This document shows, one piece after another, positions 59,086-64,000 of a DNA stretch of 64,000 bases; positions within the stretch are counted from its first letter, which is position 1, and each line of letters starts with the position of its first letter. Source of the DNA: Limnanthes douglasii subsp. nivea. Taxonomy: Eukaryota; Streptophyta; Magnoliopsida; Brassicales; Limnanthaceae. The stretch spans positions 228,437,770-228,501,769 of the forward strand of contig JAUPFV010000005.1 of NCBI GenBank assembly GCA_036936605.1, written 5' to 3'. Under the pieces are notes generated by a model. That model did no database searches and had not been told where the DNA came from. It worked only from the letters and a program-made list of their open reading frames with translations. The translations under genes were made by a program, and so were the position numbers.

Positions 59086-59371
59086 TATGATGTTTGGGCC
59101 CTTATGGGCTTTCGGGTCATGTTTAATGGACCCGGGTCATGATTAAAGACCCATGAGCTCTAAGCAGGAGAGAAAGTAGCTTAGTCAGGAAGTGTTTAGG
59201 TTTTTTAGTACTTTAGTCATAGTTCGAACAGTCTTATGTTTATAGTGTCCAAAGTAATCTGTCCGGAAGTGATCTGTTCGATTTATGTCCTTGTAGCCTG
59301 TCCGGTGTTCGAAGAGACTTAGACTGATTTACCCTTCCGGGGAGCATGCTGAATTCGGACTCATCAATATG

Positions 59372-61420
59372 TGTTGAATATTCTTTTGATGTAAATTCTC
59401 AATAAATAATACATATCTATTTACAAACTACAAAGAAAATTAAGAAAATACAAAATAAAAACAAAAAATATATAAGTTGAATGGATGTGCATGTTGATGG
59501 GCGATAATTAGATGTGATATTTTTTAAGTTTTTCACATTTCAAGTAAGTTTAGATGTTATTCCTGAATAATAGTTTAACTTGTACACTTCATGTATTGGG
59601 TTCCAATAATATTTTGGGATCCTTCCTTACTTATACCCAAATTTCCAAATATTTCTAAATTTAGAATTTAAGAAAACTCGGTGTAAGACAAACTTGTCCT
59701 TATTATAATTACAATGTCTAACTTATTTGTTGAATTTAATAATAATGAGCTATGTGTGGTGGTGTTGTCTAATTATAATATTCTTTCCTCTTTTATATGA
59801 AATCGATGTGTGCTTTTCTTCGCTTCATTGTTTGTTAATTTGTCATAAATTTTAATTTATGAAATATACATATCAGTTGGTTGAAAATACTAATTTCGTT
59901 TTATATCATAATTTAGTTTCGATCTTTTATATTGCGATTTGTTTTTCTTAAGTATCGATGATAACAATTTCTATTTTTTTTTATCAATAATTATATTTAT
60001 TCTTCAGCTTGTAATATTGTCATGTATAATGGCTATGATCATCGTGGTATATGCAAAAATTTCGTTGTCTCTTATTTCTAGGGTGGAAAAAACTATTCTA
60101 GATTTTGATATGACATAATGACAAATATGTTGTACGAATTAGTTTTCTAAGCTTCAATCGGCCTAGATTATCATAACTACATTTCTCGTGATAATAATCA
60201 CGTATATTGTAAACTTGTTTATGTGAATCTGCCATTTATATTCTCTTATTAATATATGGTTTTATATATTTTTTTTCTAGAAGCATTTATGTCTAAAGCA
60301 GTCGTGTTCATTGATAATCTTTTCAAATTATGAGTCGATGAACATAAAAGGCCACGATTTTGATTTATTATGCATGTATTATCAATATTTAACATAGGTT
60401 ATATACATCCATTTTTTATGATCTAGTTTTTCTCATACTTGATTGATGTTAAGGTTTTGGGTTATAGGTGTACAGATACCTAGGTATCTGACATATTTTT
60501 AGTCTTTGACCTAGTTGTGTCAATTATCTTCAGCCTATGTGTATTAATGATCTTAGTTAATGTCTATTTGTACTGATAGTTCATCTTGTTTACGTCTATG
60601 TAAGTCTTGGTGTTAATATATATCATAACCTAATGAATATATATAGCAATGATTATGAGGCATAAGATAAAGGGATCTACAACAGTTAAACATCACATGA
60701 CTGAAGAAATAACGATTTGTTGGCTCGAGCTTCTTGAAATATAGTTCTTACATCAACTATAAATCATTAGGTGCTTGGTAATAGTTAAACGAGTTGTTGG
60801 TCGCTGATGATCTACAATAAAAAAAAAATTAACCTCGTAGTTAATGTTATTAGTTTACTTTTAACAGGATTAGCCCCAGTGATCAATGTAATTTTTCGTC
60901 TCGTTTTCGCTAAAGTTTATATCTATTAAGCTATTTAAGCGAGATTATTGATAAAATCATTGTTTGTTTGTTTTTTCACTCGAGTGATGACGAATTGTTA
61001 AGTTAATAATATTGACAGGACAGTTCATAGATTTGCAATGATTCAAAAAACTTTAAAACAAACAACGTCAATAATGTCATACAATTATATTATAGCTGAT
61101 TATGAGAGAAATTTGTTGCAGAAACTAAAATCATTCATTTTCTATTTAATAAGATGGTATATTTATTTAAAAATTAATATTAATGAAGTAATCTACAAAT
61201 TATTTATAATTAAAAAATAAATATGATTTCTAATTTGAAATTAAAAATTATATATCCTATAAATGAATGACTTTTGAGCATGATCGCTTAGATAATTGAA
61301 TGTTATATATCCCATCGTATATTGTTAATATAAATGGTGATCCCAATGGTAAGATGATCATCTCTCCTCTTTTCTTTTTGTCCTCGTAATGCAAGTTCTT
61401 TCCAGTATCCTAAAAACAAT
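59372..61420. other. AT-rich DNA, no gene supported
   Basis: Long T-rich and A-rich stretches. The 60-codon plus-strand frame at 61038-61220 has no motif and an AT-driven Ile/Lys/Tyr composition. Confidence 0.5.
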
Positions 61421-61422
61421 AA

Positions 61423-62460
61423 TAAGAATTTCAAATCCTAGTAGAATTGTCAAAATTTTACAATTATTAATCTCTATTTTGCTAATGATCTAATGACTTT
61501 CTGTCGTGGTGATATTAACTTCCTCAATCTCATTAAAGAGGGTCTAAATTATTATTTTGATCTCTCAGGTCTTCAAGTTATTCCTTGTAAAAGTTACATA
61601 GTTCTCTTTAAGGTGAACTCAATCCTAAGACAATAATTGATCAATATCCTAGGGTACAATATTGGTTCCTTCGTAGTTAGTATTTGGGGGTTCTATTTGT
61701 CACATGTCGTCTATCCTACAATAATTTTTTTCCCAGACATATTCTTTTATTGGTAGACTCCTACTCGTAAAGTCTGACCTTTTTTAAGGTCACGCATACT
61801 AATCTTCAGTTTTGATCATTCCTTCGAGGGTACTCATGGAGCTATCTCAATCTCTATACTCCTGTCTTCCATGAGATGAAAAATTTAGAGGCTAAGCTGG
61901 TTTTGTCTAATGTTACATTGCCCATGTGTTGTATTTTTATATCTAAATACCTAGAATCAGAGGCGTGTCCTCAAACATTTGTGGTCCATAGTTAGTAATA
62001 ACGACAACTCAATATGGTATGACTGAATTAATTTAGAGAAGATTAAAGTTAAAACTGTTAGTCTTTAATCTTGGTTCATTTCCCTCATGGACTTGGAGAT
62101 TTTTTTTACGTTTTATACCTCTGGCTAGCAAAATGTACATAGTGGTGATCGGCATTATTGGGACTACATCCTTTTGGTATGACTCGTGGTTGCACCCTAC
62201 CTCTATGGTAACTCACTATGGGGAAAGTATTATTCGTGACTTAGGGATTGACAATAATCTCAAGGTTTTTGACATCATTCTGGATGGATACTGAAACTGA
62301 TCGATCTGAATAATGTCTGCAAGTACTAGAAACCATCGCAATTTCCATGAGATAAACTATCACATCCTCTCACCCCACCTCCAAGCATCAATTATAATGA
62401 TAAAACATTGTTGGACCGCCAATAATGAAAATATAAAATTCATAATCTAAGACACTTACA
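61423..62460 (+). mobile_element. LINE fragment: RT palm, thumb and connection (plus strand)
   Basis: The plus strand reads LYFANDLMTFCRGDINFLN (61465-61520), a LINE FADD box changed to FAND, then LSGLQVIPCKS, the usual SGL..N..KS block. After that come decayed FF..Y..HVVYPT, KNLEAKLVLSN and later peptides in shifting frames to about 62460. Both ends are truncated: no endonuclease, zf-RVT or tail. It is in the opposite orientation to all the other LINEs in the window and is a separate, old insertion. Confidence 0.7.
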
Positions 62461-63245
62461 ATGCAATTTTGGTCAAATTATAACATTTTTATTGTCATTT
62501 TAGACTTGATGTGGATCTCCATGGTATGTCTCGAGGACATGTATGAATAATCCATTATTAATTTAACACTTTATTTCTTAAAAAATGATTTAAAAAAATT
62601 AAAAATAAAACTCACTTAAATGATAGATGGTTTTTATATTCTAATATTAAAATACAAGTTATCATATGACTAAAAAATAATAATTTACAAATAATAATTT
62701 GACATTTTTAATCCAACTATATATTTTAATTAATTTATCTCGAACTAAAACAATTTTAACCCGTATAAATTGAGGAAAAAATAATATATTTTTTTCTGGT
62801 GGAAATAAAACATTAAATTAAAAAAATTAAATTCGTACAAATGCACAAAAGATACTAGCAGATGCAAAATTTGAGTACATATCACAACCAAAACATTCAA
62901 AATACAACACGAAGTCAAAAATACTATACTAGGCAGACTAGTGTAATGTCATCCCGTCTATCTTAATAGTTCAAAAAAATAAAATAAAAAAATAAAAAAA
63001 ATACCAGAAGTTAAAATTAAAGATATAAAAACGAATTTAGAATTTAAATACAAGATCCATAATAAAAAAAGTCTGAAACACATAATACAAACTTGAAACT
63101 AAAAAGAACGATAACGAGTAGATGTAAAATACTACATCCGAACATGCGACCTACTACTACAGTCCAATGACGGTGAATGGTGACCGAAAAATATAAAAAG
63201 AAAAGTAAATGATAGGCTAAAATAAGGAAAATATGCCGCTTATAT
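62461..63245. other. AT-rich DNA, no gene supported
   Basis: A-rich text without protein-like frames, forming the stretch before the poly(A)-like end of the next LINE. Confidence 0.45.
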
Positions 63246-63246
63246 T

Positions 63247-64000
63247 TTTTTTAAGGCAAATAACTTCTTTTATTACCGAATTAAAAGAATACAAAAGCTC
63301 GAGGAGCTAAATAAAATGAAGTTACAAATTTAAGGTCTTATCATAAAAAGACAAAAAAACACAACTTCAAGAAAAATACATCGTATTCGACATAGAAGCT
63401 CATTCAAACGTTCCTTAGACATAAGCTAAGATTTCACCCAGACACCATCCAATAGACATTCACTGCTTCCATCAACACCATCTTAGAGTGAATATATACC
63501 AGGAACGCCAAACCACCCTCAAATTAGGAAAGCCCCAATTTGATAAACCCTAATTTCTCAAAAGCTCTAAATTCAGATCAAACCAGCAACAAATCCAACG
63601 TTTAATCTATAATAATTTACCCCAGACCAAGGCTTTCAAGAAAAACAACAGATATCAACTCATTTGGAGCTAAAAAATGGGTGAATTCTTGATTGTCAGT
63701 ACAAGAAAGCATCCATTTAGTGATACAGACTGATGCTTGATTCTGGATACAAGGGATATGTCTAACAGACATATTCGAGTGAAGAAGCTTCCTACAGATT
63801 GCTATAAGCGATTTAGTGAACCACTGATCAGCTCTTTTCGCAATTATGTTGACAAGGAGGAAGCTGTCTGTCTCCACATCAACATTCACTCATCCCTTTC
63901 TTCTACAGACCAGAAGTCCTTCAATAAGAGCCCTTGCTTCAGCGAGCAAGGGATTCAGCTCGCCAAACCTAAAAACAGAGCCAGCAACGACATCCCCTTC
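63247..64000 (-). mobile_element. 3' end of a LINE (RNase H and 3' UTR), running off the window
   Basis: On the minus strand the RNase H coding end (64000-63617) is followed by a 3' UTR of about 360 bases finishing GGTAATAAAAGAAGTTATTT and then GCCTTAAAAAAAATA near 63247. This is a poly(A) end of the kind left by LINE insertion, with an AATAAA-like signal just upstream. The 5' part lies beyond 64000, so the target duplication cannot be tested here. Confidence 0.75.
63617..64000 (-). pseudogene. LINE RNase H, C-terminal part (one in-frame stop, partial)
   Basis: Entering from the window edge, the frame reads VVAGSVFRFGELNPLLAEAR and EGLLVCRRKG. It hits TGA at 63890-63892, then continues in the same frame with VDVETDSFLLVNIIAKR and LLHSNMSVRHIPCIQNQA, ending at 63617. 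This is the RVT_3-type RNase H of plant LINEs: Glu in AEAR, Asp in ETDS, and the VRHI.R.QN.A motif. A single stop shows a rather young copy. Confidence 0.75.

Larger units (their letters stand above)
58814..59366 (-). repeat. 5' LTR of the Tat element (553 bp)
   Basis: Its ends are the same as those of 48712-49223 (TG...CA, minus start TGATGAGTCC). It is 41 bp longer because it has two extra 21-bp tandem units and lacks one base near 59052. Outside the repeats about eight substitutions separate the two LTRs. The next five bases, ATATG, repeat those before 48712. Confidence 0.95.
48707..59371 (-). mobile_element. Complete Ty3/gypsy retrotransposon, Tat lineage, with an antisense spliced gene
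   Basis: The element proper is 48712-59366 (10,655 bp), bounded by TG...CA LTRs and flanked by the perfect 5-bp duplication ATATG (48707-48711 and 59367-59371). Transcription is on the minus strand: 5' LTR, PBS, gag-protease, RT, RNase H, second RNase H, integrase, antisense gene, polypurine tract, 3' LTR. The second RNase H after the usual gypsy RNase H and the CX2HX4HX4C Gag finger are Tat-lineage traits. The element is markedly more GC-rich than its surroundings. LTRs outside their tandem repeats differ by about eight substitutions and one indel in some 430 bp, meaning a recent insertion. One frameshift and three nonsense codons interrupt its genes. Confidence 0.95.

Noticed and set aside
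61038..61220. 60-codon plus-strand frame
   Set aside because: AT-driven Ile/Lys/Tyr composition, no motif, no context.
1..64000. CRISPR arrays, bacterial operons, rRNA genes or organelle insertions
   Set aside because: None seen; the tandem repeats present lack unique spacers of regular length, and no organelle gene text was recognised.

Overview
This is nuclear DNA from a flowering plant. The evidence is a Ty3/gypsy element of the plant Tat lineage (second RNase H domain, CX2HX4HX4C Gag finger), L1-type LINEs with a C-terminal plant RNase H, a Ty1/copia relic, and Stowaway-like and Mutator-like MITEs. The background is AT-rich. I see no convincing intact host gene; nearly everything recognisable is a transposable element or its debris. 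The species cannot be told from the window.

Layout. 0-5 kb: decayed coding debris, perhaps a plant-mobile-domain gene, then AT-rich DNA. 5.2-7.7 kb: 5'-truncated LINE (minus). 8.1-11.6 kb: DUF1985-like scrap, a minisatellite of about 89 bp period, and a decayed copia element (minus). 11.77-12.14 kb: solo LTR with perfect 5-bp target duplication, a divergent relative of the LTRs at 48.7 and 59 kb. 13.2-15.1 kb: dispersed repeat and an unrecognised broken reading frame. 15.95-20.87 kb: old LINE (minus). 21-28.6 kb: relic coding DNA, a copia/TRIM-type LTR scrap, and a 409-bp foldback Mutator-like MITE with 10-bp target duplication. 28.8-34.2 kb: best preserved LINE (minus). 36.8-42.2 kb: another LINE (minus). 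42.5-43.25 kb: tRNA-derived SINE, Stowaway-like MITE, AT microsatellite. 44.9-47.3 kb: two arrays of a 25-bp minisatellite.

48,712-59,366 holds the main item: a complete, young, minus-strand Tat-lineage LTR retrotransposon of 10,655 bp with an ATATG target duplication. Reading along the minus strand it has 5' LTR, PBS, gag-protease, RT, a degenerate RNase H, a second RNase H, integrase, then an oppositely oriented spliced gene (plus strand) with a Transposase_28-like domain and a coiled coil, then polypurine tract and 3' LTR. Outside a 21-bp tandem repeat that differs in copy number (4 versus 6) the LTRs are about 98% identical. Yet gag-pol carries one frameshift and two nonsense codons, and the antisense gene one nonsense codon, so this copy probably needs helper proteins.

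59.4-64 kb: AT-rich DNA with a LINE fragment on the plus strand and the 3' end of another LINE on the minus strand, running off the window.
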